Origin: Paracamarosporium sp. OC-R06-R3
Taxonomy: Eukaryota > Ascomycota > Dothideomycetes > Pleosporales > Didymosphaeriaceae
DNA: 64,000 bases
Assembly (NCBI GenBank): GCA_019828545.1
Contig: JACVRA010000170.1
Coordinates: forward strand, 124,001 to 188,000
Direction: 5' to 3'
Below, in pieces: positions 55,408 to 64,000 of this stretch. The notes below the pieces were generated by a model. The model saw only the letters and a program-made list of their open reading frames with translations. It was not told the DNA's origin and made no database searches. The position numbers and the translations under genes are program-made. Position 1 is the first letter of the stretch. Each line of letters begins with the position of its first letter.

Positions 55408-56646
55408 ATGGCTTCAGCAACAGCTACGGACCTTGCGGCGCCCGCCCAAACCGCTCCACAAACGTCGGATACCTCAACCAAAACTCAATTCCCATCCATA
55501 AAAATCGGCACGCGCCGCTCAGCGCTCGCCCAGGTGCAGGCGCGATGGGTGGAACAGGAATTGAAGAAGGTGCATCCAGGCAGGGCGTATGAGATCTGTC
55601 CAGTACTAGCACAAGGAGACAAAGACAAGGTCACGCCGCTGCAGTTGTTGAGCCAAGGCGAGAATGCGAAGAGTTTGTGGACCGGCGAGCTGGAGACCAT
55701 GCTGGAAGCTGGCGAGTTGGACATGATTCAACACTGCCTGAAAGGTACGAGATCAATGTCATGTATCGGAAGAGTTCCACTGATTACTAGCGCAGACATG
55801 CCTACCCAACTTCCTGAAAACCTCAAGCTCGGCGTCATCCTAGAACGCGAAGATCCCCGCGACGTACTGATCGTCTCTCCGCGCTTACCGAAAGACACCA
55901 ATCTGGCCTCGCTTCCGGCAGGTTCGACGATAGGAACCTCCTCGATCCGCCGGTCCGCTCAATTGCGCCGACTGTACCCAGAACTCAAGTTCGCCGACCT
56001 TAGAGGCAACATCGGGACACGACTGGCCAAACTTGACGCCGAAGACTCACAATACGCCGCAATAATCCTCGCTGCTGCAGGAATAAAGCGGATGGGTTGG
56101 GAATCGAGGATAACGCAGTACCTTACCAGCGGCAATGGTGGCATGCTGCACGCAGTAGGACAGGGAGCGCTGGCGCTCGAGATTCGGAAAGACGACGAAG
56201 AGATGCAGAAGCTTGTCTCCCAGATCAAGTGCGAGAGGACAACTCGGGCATGCTCAGCAGAGCGTGCGCTTCTGCGGGCGCTGGAGGGAGGTTGCAGCGT
56301 GCCCATTGGCGTAGAGACATCCTGGCGAGGCGGGAAGGGCGTGGCGATCGGTATACAGCCCCCGAAGGACTTCGATAAGCATGGACAGCCGCTCGAGGAG
56401 CCGGAGCCGGAGCTGAACGACCAGGAACTTGTGCTGAAGACACTTGTGGTGAGTGTAGATGGGAAGGAGTCTGTCGAGTACGAGACGGCGCGAAAAGTTA
56501 GGTCAGCAGAGGAGGCAGAGGATATGGGCAGGGATGTTGCAAGAATTCTGCTCGAGAAAGGCGCGGATAAGATATTGGAGGGTATCAACAAAGAGAAGCT
56601 ATGGGCGGCGAAAAAGCAGGAGGAAGAGCGCGCATCCGCATCATGA
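55408..56646 (+). CDS. HEM3: Porphobilinogen deaminase (hydroxymethylbilane synthase)
   Basis: Joins four porphobilinogen molecules to hydroxymethylbilane in heme synthesis, in the cytosol. The frame is open for 412 codons, but 55745-55795 is a 51-nt intron without a stop (GTACGA...CGCAG). Removing it rebuilds HCLKDMPTQLP, the conserved KDxPT block, and gives 395 residues (exons 55408-55744 and 55796-56646). Other motifs are IKIGTRRSALAQVQA at the N-terminus, GTSSIRRSAQLRRLYP and FADLRGNIGTRLAKLD for substrate contacts, and GGCSVPIGVE with Cys279, which carries the dipyrromethane cofactor. The fungal insert before the end (PEPELNDQELVLKT) and an Ala/Glu-rich tail follow. An oddity is Gln in MIQHCLKD where most members have Val-His. 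It lies close to a magnesium-chelatase-like gene. Confidence 0.94.
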   Translation: MASATATDLAAPAQTAPQTSDTSTKTQFPSIKIGTRRSALAQVQARWVEQELKKVHPGRAYEICPVLAQGDKDKVTPLQLLSQGENAKSLWTGELETMLEAGELDMIQHCLKGTRSMSCIGRVPLITSADMPTQLPENLKLGVILEREDPRDVLIVSPRLPKDTNLASLPAGSTIGTSSIRRSAQLRRLYPELKFADLRGNIGTRLAKLDAEDSQYAAIILAAAGIKRMGWESRITQYLTSGNGGMLHAVGQGALALEIRKDDEEMQKLVSQIKCERTTRACSAERALLRALEGGCSVPIGVETSWRGGKGVAIGIQPPKDFDKHGQPLEEPEPELNDQELVLKTLVVSVDGKESVEYETARKVRSAEEAEDMGRDVARILLEKGADKILEGINKEKLWAAKKQEEERASAS

Positions 56647-56831
56647 GGGTGTCGCGGTAGTGTCAGAACCAGTGAATATCTTTATGACAGATGAAACGAA
56701 AAGTATTCTTAAGACATCTTCCATGCCGAGGGACCGTTCTGTCCGTTGTGGGAAGCTGCCAAAGGGGATTGTCAGACAGGTTTAACATTTCGCATTGCGT
56801 ATTGGTCTAAACACTTTCAAAAATCCAAACT

Positions 56832-58465
56832 CTATGACGTCCACTCCTTGAAGCTCTTCTGCCTCTGCCTACTATTCCACTGCAGCGTTCTCGAGATACT
56901 GTCAATCCAGTCCTTGCTCTTCCTATCCAACGGCAGTACACTAGGAAACGGGAACCTCGACGCGCTTATCGTAACATAATCCCCTGGCTTCAGCTCAACG
57001 CGTTCTCTCCCATCAAAACTCGCCCATGAACTTGTCCTTGCATCGTAGGGAACTCCAGCGCGTAGAACAATAGTGTCGGGAAGGATGATAGGCCGGAAAG
57101 AGAGAGTATGTGCGCATATCGCAGTAACTAAGATAACGGGGTTGTCTGGATGGCAAAGCGAGCCACCCGCAGCGAGGTTGTATGCCGTGCTGCCGGTGGG
57201 CGTTGAAACGCACACACCATCCGCTTGAACCGTTGTAAAGTGTTCGTCGTCGCCAAAAAGCTCAATGCTTGACATTGTCGGATTGGGTCCTCGATCTACG
57301 ACAACTTCGTTAAGAATGTTATGCGTTCCATCAGGCTTATGTGTGTGGTGGTCTTCGCTTTCTTCTCCAATGAGCTCTTCGACAAGATCGCGCCTGCCAC
57401 TGTTGCGGTTCTGCGAGCGCATGATGGTCGCTTCAAATCGCAGGCGCAGGCTAACACTGATACCTTCATCAAAGGCACGAGATAGAGTCAAGGGGTATTG
57501 CTCGTAGTCGAATTTGGTCAAGAAGCCGAGCGAGCCTAGAGAGAAGGCGAGGACAGGTGGGACAATGCGCTGAAAGAGCCATGATGAGTAGAGAACTGTG
57601 CCGTCACCACCAAGCTGCGATAGTTAGTAAAGCAAGCCGCGCTTGAGATATGGTATGCTCACCGCAAGCACGATATCGAAGGTTTGCGGTTTTTCATGGC
57701 ACAACTCGTTCGTCCAGAACCTTAGCCTCCCCTCGTACGACGGATTTTGCTGCAACAGGCCTTTTGCATCGAATAGCTTGTTGTGCTCTAGCGTTTCCTC
57801 AACGTACACCTTGTACTTAGGATCCTTAGTCAAAAGCCAATCGGTTGTCTCGCGCGTATGCTTGATCAACGTCTCGTCATGCGCCTTTGCAAGAATGAAA
57901 ATGTTGCGCACATGCAGTCGTATGCGAATTTGGGCCAGCTTCTTTGAAAGCTCTCTTATACCGAATGCCATATCCGAGATTTGTTTCTTTGTCAGGAGGC
58001 GCGAATGATGCGATTCGTCGGCATGGCCGTGCGGGTCCTTGTCCAACGTGCGCTCCTGCGCAAGACCCTCGTATGACGGATTGCGATCCTTTGTCGCGAT
58101 GCCATCATGCTTTTCGAGCAGTGTATGCACAAAACATTGCGTCTTTTGGCGACGGTGCTGAGGGCGCGGTGCGGTCGAAGGGACGAGTGACGATTTGCGG
58201 CGGCGAACGTCGTTGGGCGCGAACACGACCTAGGACAATCAACCTAGCTGGCACGAAGGACAAGGATCACGGCACCTCTAACTGTCCATCTTGATCGCTG
58301 TGCACACTGCTGTTGTCACGGTCACCAGCATCGTCCTCAGAGTGGATGTTAGCTTGAGAAAAAAGGAAGAGAGCGCCATACGACATGACGCAGGAGGCAA
58401 TCGCGTCTTACCTCGGCCGCTATCTGCAGCTCTGGGACGTGCTCGGCAAAATATCCTGTAGCCAT
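56832..58465 (-). CDS. NAD kinase
   Basis: Phosphorylates NAD+ to NADP+ with ATP, supplying NADPH for biosynthesis and antioxidant defence. Exons are 58465-58412, 58335-58276, 58229-57663 and 57614-56832, giving 487 residues. All three introns are phase 0; the second is short (46 nt). The N-terminus (MATGYFAEHVPELQIAAE) and a Ser/Arg-rich disordered region precede the catalytic domain. The GGDGT motif sits at about residues 229-233, completed by the last intron, followed by VLAFSLGSLGFLT. The second NAD-kinase block reads GVCVSTPTGSTAYNLAAGGS, then HTLSFRPIILPD and DGRERVELKPGD. The fungal N-terminal extension and length fit the cytosolic Utr1-type enzyme rather than a short mitochondrial one. 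The 3' end is 185 nt from HEM3, in convergent orientation. Confidence 0.92.
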
Positions 58466-58717
58466 GGTTGATGGAAGAGCCAACGCCAGAGTTATGGGCA
58501 AGCGAGCGTAGAGCTGCTTTTAAGCAATGCGCGAATTGATGTAAGTTATTACAGAAAGAAAGCGACGCGCCGACGCGAGTGCGGGGCCAATGAATTTGCC
58601 CCTCCTTACCCAATCAGGTGCATGACATCAGCCTTCCGCATTGTTACTCATCCCTTGATTAGCAACCTCCTATGTTGGCATAATGCGCGTGTAGCATATC
58701 AGGAAAAGCTTGATGAT

Positions 58718-60113
58718 TCATAATGGTACCTCAACAGACTGGAGCACCTCCTCGACCACATCATCAGGTGTAACGCCCTCGAGAACCGCCTTGACAGCCT
58801 CGAGTGAGCTTCCCCACTGCATGCTCCGCTCGTTTTCTGGTGAGGTAATGGCTATTCTGTGGGGATAAACCTTCCGAGCTGCGAGTGCGACCAGAGCAGG
58901 CGTTATGTAAGAGAGTCCGTGGAGAGGCGCAAGAGCACTGTATCGATTAGCTCGCTAAATACGACAGGGCTGACGAGCTTACTGAGACAGAACACTGAAA
59001 TGCCGCGTAGCCATCGCTGATATGCCTCCTTCCACTGCTCGATGCAGTCTCATGAACACTACTATGTTGTGCATGTAAGCTCGTACTTCTGTGCTCATCG
59101 AAACTTTCGCTGTAAGACCGGAGAGGCTGTTGAGTTCCTACCGCATGTCAAAAAGATGTCTCAGAGAGGGAGGTGATTCAAGTACCGCTTCTGTAAACAT
59201 TATAGAGCCGTTTCGATCATCAAAGGCCTCTGGTGGGGACCGGACGACTGACGACGTGGATGCATTGTCTTCGTAGATAGGTTCTTTCCCCTGCAGCTCT
59301 TCGAGATTGGGCAAACCATCTTCTTCCTGATGTCTGTGAGATATGAAGATCTGATCATTCTGTGACGAATTAGCAGAGGCTTCGCAGGCTGCATGACTTT
59401 TATTGACTCACCAGGTGTTGTGATAGTCGAGCTGTTCCAACTGCGTTCAGTGCGATAAACAGAAATCGCTTTGGGGCTGCGTGTACAGCGGTTCTCGTGA
59501 AGTTCCTCTTGCCACGAATGAGCTAGAATTCTGTTAAGTCAGTGTTGGACGAATCCCGGCTGGTCATGCTGTACCTCAAGGGCTTGAACTTGAACTTGGT
59601 TGCTTGCTAGGTTGAGGTTCTTCGCAACCACAACATTTGCAATCTTCTGGTTGTCTAAAGGCGTAAAAGCGCGAGAAGACCTTGGCAACCGTCCGCCGAA
59701 CTTTGTCGGGGAACCAGAGTATGATGCATACTGGCGTCCGTCAGCAGTCGTCTCTGAAGGCCCGCCCTCCAGGGCCGGAAAACATACAGCACTCCCCTCA
59801 TTCCCATAATCCTTGGCGTCTTCGTGGACAAGTATGCCCGTTCCAAATTCGTCCAAGGTGGTGGCCTCCGAGCATTCAAGGACCGCCCAAGTCAGCCCAA
59901 ACACATTTCTCGCCACCTGCCACTTTTAACTTGCATTGCATATGCTGAATGCACATAACATACCAGCCTAAGCTCTTGATCTAATTCATCCAGCGACTGC
60001 TTGTCCGCTTCAATAATGCAATGCTGGTCCGATATCAGGCAGAGTAGTGCAGCAAGCTCGATGTCACTTAATGCCTGCACCTTGTCCGCAGTGCGGTCGC
60101 TCAACTCGTCCAT
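58718..60113 (-). CDS. Magnesium-chelatase-like fungal protein without P-loop
   Basis: Exons are 60113-59964, 59916-59575, 59522-59412, 59359-59186, 59137-58983 and 58937-58718, giving 383 residues. All introns are in phase; the fourth (59185-59138) removes an otherwise in-frame TAG and restores MFTEAELNSLSGL. The conserved C-terminal half includes STEVRAYMHNIVVFMRLHRA, GGISAMATRHF and LAPLHGLSYITPALVALAAR, followed by KVYPHRIAITSPENERSMQWGS. This is the lid-like part of magnesium-chelatase/AAA+ proteins as found in fungal relatives. No Walker A (GxxxxGKT) or Walker B motif is visible. The protein is thus not a complete ATPase and its role is unknown. N-terminal IELAALLCLISDQHCIIEAD is conserved in my memory of such proteins. 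It lies upstream of NAD kinase on the same strand. Confidence 0.72.
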
Positions 60114-61324
60114 GGAATGAATTCACGGATAAGAGGTTCCGGATTACATGCCGCATTAGAACATTGGTGTGCTGTTGTGGTGAGGTGGGCCAGAGTGTTT
60201 GCGGAGAAATCGTGACACGCGGGAGACGGGCAGCAGCCGAATTGGCTAAGCCGAGCGCGGTATAGTGACTAAAGTGGATGAGGCGACAACAACCTCGCTA
60301 TCAACCACTTTCGATGCCTTCTTAATCCTACTTGAGCATTTCTATACTTTATGACTTGAGGATCTACACGATCGACTGTTTTGTTGCATGCGCCACTGAA
60401 CTTCACTCGCGCACGACCGCGTCCCCTCCCCCAACATGAGCTTTGATCCATACGTTGACTTCCAATCGCTTCTTTCGGATAGAAACAGCTCATAGATGAG
60501 AGCCGACAGATCCGCCCATGAACTGAAGCACATGGTCATAGCCATAGCTAATGGGCAACGACCCTGGCGGAACGGACAACGATCCTGGTAGACCTACCTT
60601 GGATTTCGGCCCTGTCCTTGATGCCCCCGGTGATGGAGGCTTACGAGGTTCATCAAACCTTGCTGACTTTTCAATGGGGTAGATTATGCCTTGGCACTCC
60701 TGCACCCCAAGAATTGATTATGCAACCCTAGAGCTGCCTATATGTTGTAGCCCTGAACCGGGATTTTTGTTTTGCTGCCATGATTCGCCATGTTTCAGGG
60801 CATTATAAAATTCGCCTAAACTGCCACTATGCATATGATCATTGAAAGGTGGGGCCGGCTATATGAAACATTTCACCAAACAATCAAAGATACATTGCAG
60901 TACGAACAATTAGACCGGACGAAATCTGACGCGCATAAAAGCGATTTGCGACATATCCCCTCATTATTGATGCAGCTTCTGGGAGCCGTCTAGAGTATTT
61001 CGGTGTTTCGGTGCACATAGGAGATCCGAACATCTTACTTCCTTCCAATGTGAGAGATGCACCAAGGATTTTCCTTTTCCTCCTATAAAATTATGCTAAT
61101 ATAATCTGGGGTATGCCACACACAAAGTCTTCTCCCGAAGAAGACACAGACGGCCAATGGTCTGAACATGCCAGTATGATCGACTAAATCACAAAGTGTC
61201 CGTTCAGCGGCTAGCAGAGCCGGTTCAGATAGACATTTAAGTGGCCATCTTTTCCATGATGGTTGCTTGTACTGATAACCCATCGCCAAACCATCTTGAC
61301 TGAATCTTCGTTTTGGTTTCCACG
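60114..61324. other. Intergenic, no supported gene
   Basis: About 1.2 kb without a convincing gene. A minus-strand 71-codon frame at 60490-60705 is Pro/Gly/Ser-rich and lacks motifs. A TATAAA at 61083-61088 lies about 240 nt before the next gene start. Confidence 0.45.
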
Positions 61325-62610
61325 ATGGTCTCTATCAATCTCCTTCTTGCCACTACTGGATTGTTACAGGCAGCCAATTCATTCGTGCTTCCTGGGGTTA
61401 AGACAGTACTCTCCAACAATATCGTTATTCCCAAGACCAAGTCCGACTTCGCGAAGAACAACGTAACTGCGAAATGGGCACCTGGCTACCCCAAAGAATG
61501 GGGTTCCGAAGACTTCCATTACCAATTCAACGTACCGGACCCAGACGACAACTTCGATGCTGTTGTCACCAATGACGAAAAATACCTTGTTCTGTTCAAT
61601 GGAACGCACTTGGAGTTCGTTGACTTGGATAAAAACACCACAGCATCCTTGATTGACCTTCAAGTGCCAGACAAGCAATTTGGATTAGGTCTCACGGTCC
61701 GACCGACCACACAAGGCGGCTACGATGTGTTCACTGGTGCGGCCAAATACAAGTACGATACCCCAACTACCACTATACGCCAACGTGTAGGGTCAGATCT
61801 GAAACCGATTGGCGCACCCATCATCTATCAGGGTCCCATCGGCAGCATCAGCAAGCAGAACAAGCTAGTCTCTACTTACGGATACGTATATGATCTAGAG
61901 ACTACCAGCAACACTCCTGTAGCGACCTTGAAAGGCCAACCTGACCTGACCGACTTAAGTTTTGGCCCTGATGGGATTCACCTAGCAAGCGTGAGCTGGC
62001 ACGAAGAGACTGCTGATTTGTGGAATGCCACCTCTGGAGAGAAGATATTCGAGTTTCCCGCGACCAAGGCTCAGAACTGGCTCACGCGCTTCTCGCCCGA
62101 TGGGAAGTACATTGCTTTTGCTCTCGGCAGCAGTAACAACACGATCCAGATCTACACTCTTAGCAATCTCACCGCTCCGCCCATCGAAATCAAGGGCTTC
62201 AACGATTGGCCCCGCCAGTTTGAATGGAGCCCTAACAGCCAGCAAATCGCCATTGGTGATGACGGTAGGCTGCGCATCTACAATGTGCCCTCCAAGGAAG
62301 TATCTCAGACGTGGCAGGTTGATGCTACTAGCTTTATCTACCCACCTGGAGGTAAGTTATAGCCTATGGAGCTCGAAAGTTAGTGTTCCAATACTCAAGT
62401 ATGACAGGGATCTCATGGCTTGACAATGGCAACAAGATCATCTGGCAGTGGCGTGATGGGAAATATCTGTATGATTTTGAGCAGAACACTGAATGGCTCT
62501 GGACGGTTAGTGCCACGGATCACTCATGGGGCCCATCGAGTTTCTTCTTGAAGAAGGGCTATGCTGTGACTGTTGATGGAGATTCAACTGTGCGCTTTTG
62601 GAAGATCTAA
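61325..62610 (+). CDS. Predicted secreted WD40-like beta-propeller protein
   Basis: Exons are 61325-62351 and 62408-62610, giving 409 residues. The 56-nt intron (GTAAGT...ATGACAG) is in phase 1. The N-terminus (MVSINLLLATTGLLQAANS) is a likely signal peptide. The body contains at least three WD/propeller-type repeats of about 40 residues: LSFGPDGIHLASVSWHEETAD, then TRFSPDGKYIAFALGSSNNTI and FEWSPNSQQIAIGDDGRLRIY. A final repeat ends VTVDGDSTVRFWKI. Several N-glycosylation sequons (NGT, NTT, NAT, NNT, NLT) are present, consistent with passage through the secretory pathway. Cytosolic WD40 proteins are the rule; extracellular propellers are less common. No catalytic motif is recognised. The start at 61325 was chosen because it gives the signal peptide directly. 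Confidence 0.75.
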
Positions 62611-63398
62611 TGTCTCTGATCGAACATCTGGTGTTCTCTCGTCAACTTTGGAAAGTCCAAGAATCTGAGAGCTTGCGTGCCAAGAACTTAAGACTAAGCC
62701 TCTGCTTTACTCATATCAATCTAAATCACCTTAATGCTACTTGTAGTCTTCTGGAGCGTCTCAAAACGAGCCTTCCTTTTCAGATTCTGCACCCCATGCT
62801 CATTCTTGCGTCGAGGCTAAAATTCTTCTTCCTTTGCCGTTGTACAATGCTATTTTCGCCAGAATCCTCATGAGCCAATATACCCCACCATCCAACCTCT
62901 GTGGATACACTGAGGCAATATTTTACCACATATCTATATCCAAAGAATCCAGACCAAGTATAACACCAAATCTTCCATACTTTCTGATTCGTTGGGGCTT
63001 ACAAAAGGGGAAGTTGCTATCGATGTTACCCTCATATGGCTAAATCTATTAATGTCTAAGCTATCCACGATCTCACTCGCGGGTTTTTTTCCATCGGAAA
63101 CGGAGCATGCATGCATATGCACCTCCTTGTCCCACTCAGCGGACCCTAGACAAACAGTAATATCCTAGACACATCAATTTGGGTAGAAAAGCCGTGCAGC
63201 TATGGCTGCAGATGCAGGATTGCCCAAGACGCGAAGATCGATATCCGCGAGGTTAGTCTATACTCGGACTATTCTGATCCCCGACCGAGACATAGACAGA
63301 GAAGATTAAATAGCCTTACCATGCGAGAAACTCGATACAGTGTGTTATCTTGATCCTACGATTGAAACCAAGACTTTGAGATACCTGTTGTAGTCAAC
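62611..63398. other. Intergenic, AT-rich
   Basis: About 0.8 kb of AT-rich DNA between two genes read in the same direction. Short frames have no recognised features. Confidence 0.5.
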
Positions 63399-64000
63399 AT
63401 GAAGCTATCCCTCCAACAACTCACTTTTCTCGCCCTCTCCGCTCTCCAGCAAGCCAAAGCCCACTGTATATCACCCATACCTATCCACCACCTCTTTCAC
63501 GGCCAGTATCAGCTAACGCAGGATCATAGATGGGTTTCCCTATACCGTCCTTGACGGCGTGATCTCCAAGCGTTGGGAATACGTCCGGTACGTAACCCTT
63601 CCTTCAACCAAGTATTTTCATTGTTACCTCTAGCTAATGCTCCACAGCCCAAGTACCACAAGCCTCTTCGCTCCCAATTGGGACTACTCAGGCGAAGCGG
63701 CCATGTGCGGTCCCAACGGCACGCTCCCTTTGTTCCCGGTCAAGACCCTCAAGGTAGCTGCTGGGAGCACTATTGGATTTGCTTCGGCGGGACAGAGCCG
63801 CACTACTAGGGATGAGAGCACAGACCAGCACGATGTACGTATTGCTACCATTGTTGTAGATGGGTGAAAGCTGATCGCAAGGAATAATAGTTCGACCCAA
63901 ACTTCTCTATGTACCACTCTGGGCCTGCGACGGCGTGGTTATCCAAAGCCCCAGATGCGACGGATCTGAATGAGTACACGGGTGATGGTGATTGGTAAGT
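63399..64000 (+). CDS. AA9-type lytic polysaccharide monooxygenase, 5' part (cut by window end)
   Basis: Secreted copper enzymes of this family cleave cellulose or other polysaccharides by oxidation. Exons seen are 63399-63465, 63530-63587, 63648-63834 and 63891-63994; a GTAAGT donor starts at 63995, so the gene goes on past the window. The signal peptide (MKLSLQQLTFLALSALQQAKA) is cut just before His22, which would be the N-terminal copper ligand of the histidine brace. The mature protein opens HYGFPYTVLDGVISKRWEYVR, then CGPNGTLP, LKVAAGSTIGFAS and MYHSGPATAWLSKAP, with the second brace His in the HxGP motif. YTGDGDW ends the visible part. Three introns of 56-64 nt have canonical ends; the second is preceded by a 58-nt exon. 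Assignment to AA9 rests on these motifs. Confidence 0.82.

Noticed and set aside
59138..59140. Apparent premature stop in the magnesium-chelatase-like gene
   Set aside because: It lies in the 3' end of a 48-nt phase-0 intron whose removal restores the conserved reading.

Overview
The window is nuclear DNA of a filamentous ascomycete, most likely a Dothideomycete. Almost every gene is split by short introns of about 45-75 nt with GT...CTAAC/CTGAC...AG signals. The gene families are typically fungal: a HET-domain protein, an AA9-type polysaccharide monooxygenase, a DUF8035-like protein, a Kinetochore Sim4/FTA2-type kinase-like protein, fungal sugar transporters and GPI11. The class-level placement is inference from family content. 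All exon joins given here were worked out by hand from splice signals, reading phase and family conservation.

Layout. Positions 0.6-2.9 kb hold GPI11 (GPI-anchor synthesis) and translin, both on the minus strand. Positions 4.3-17.6 kb are metabolic and accessory: three unrelated-looking sugar transporters (MFS), a DJ-1/Hsp31-type protein and a D-2-hydroxyacid dehydrogenase. In their middle lies a divergent pair made of an FTA2-type kinase-like protein and a protein with a PD-(D/E)XK nuclease pattern. Positions 18.6-44.7 kb are mostly housekeeping: a DUF8035-like charged protein, TRM3 (tRNA 2'-O-methyltransferase), a short kinesin-3, VPS16, 3-hydroxyisobutyryl-CoA hydrolase, mitochondrial EF-Tu, an APH-type phosphotransferase, an RFTS-domain (Raf2-like) protein and an EthD-like small protein. 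An AT-rich gene-poor stretch lies at 39.5-43.8 kb.

Positions 46.9-55.1 kb look like an accessory secreted/recognition stretch: a small GPI-anchored protein, a secreted thaumatin/Bys1-like protein, a HET-domain protein and a broken RNase T1-family gene. Positions 55.4-60.1 kb return to housekeeping with HEM3 (porphobilinogen deaminase), NAD kinase and a magnesium-chelatase-like protein without a P-loop. The window ends with a secreted WD40-like propeller protein and the first four exons of an AA9-type polysaccharide monooxygenase cut by the window edge.

How genes may work together. Three intergenic regions are compact divergent promoters: FTA2-like/PD-(D/E)XK, TRM3/kinesin, and 3-hydroxyisobutyryl-CoA hydrolase/EF-Tu (the last pair are both mitochondrial proteins). 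The sugar transporters beside a DJ-1/glyoxalase III-like protein and a 2-hydroxyacid dehydrogenase suggest sugar uptake next to handling of reactive 2-oxo compounds, but co-regulation is not shown. No rRNA, convincing tRNA, CRISPR array or intact transposon was seen.
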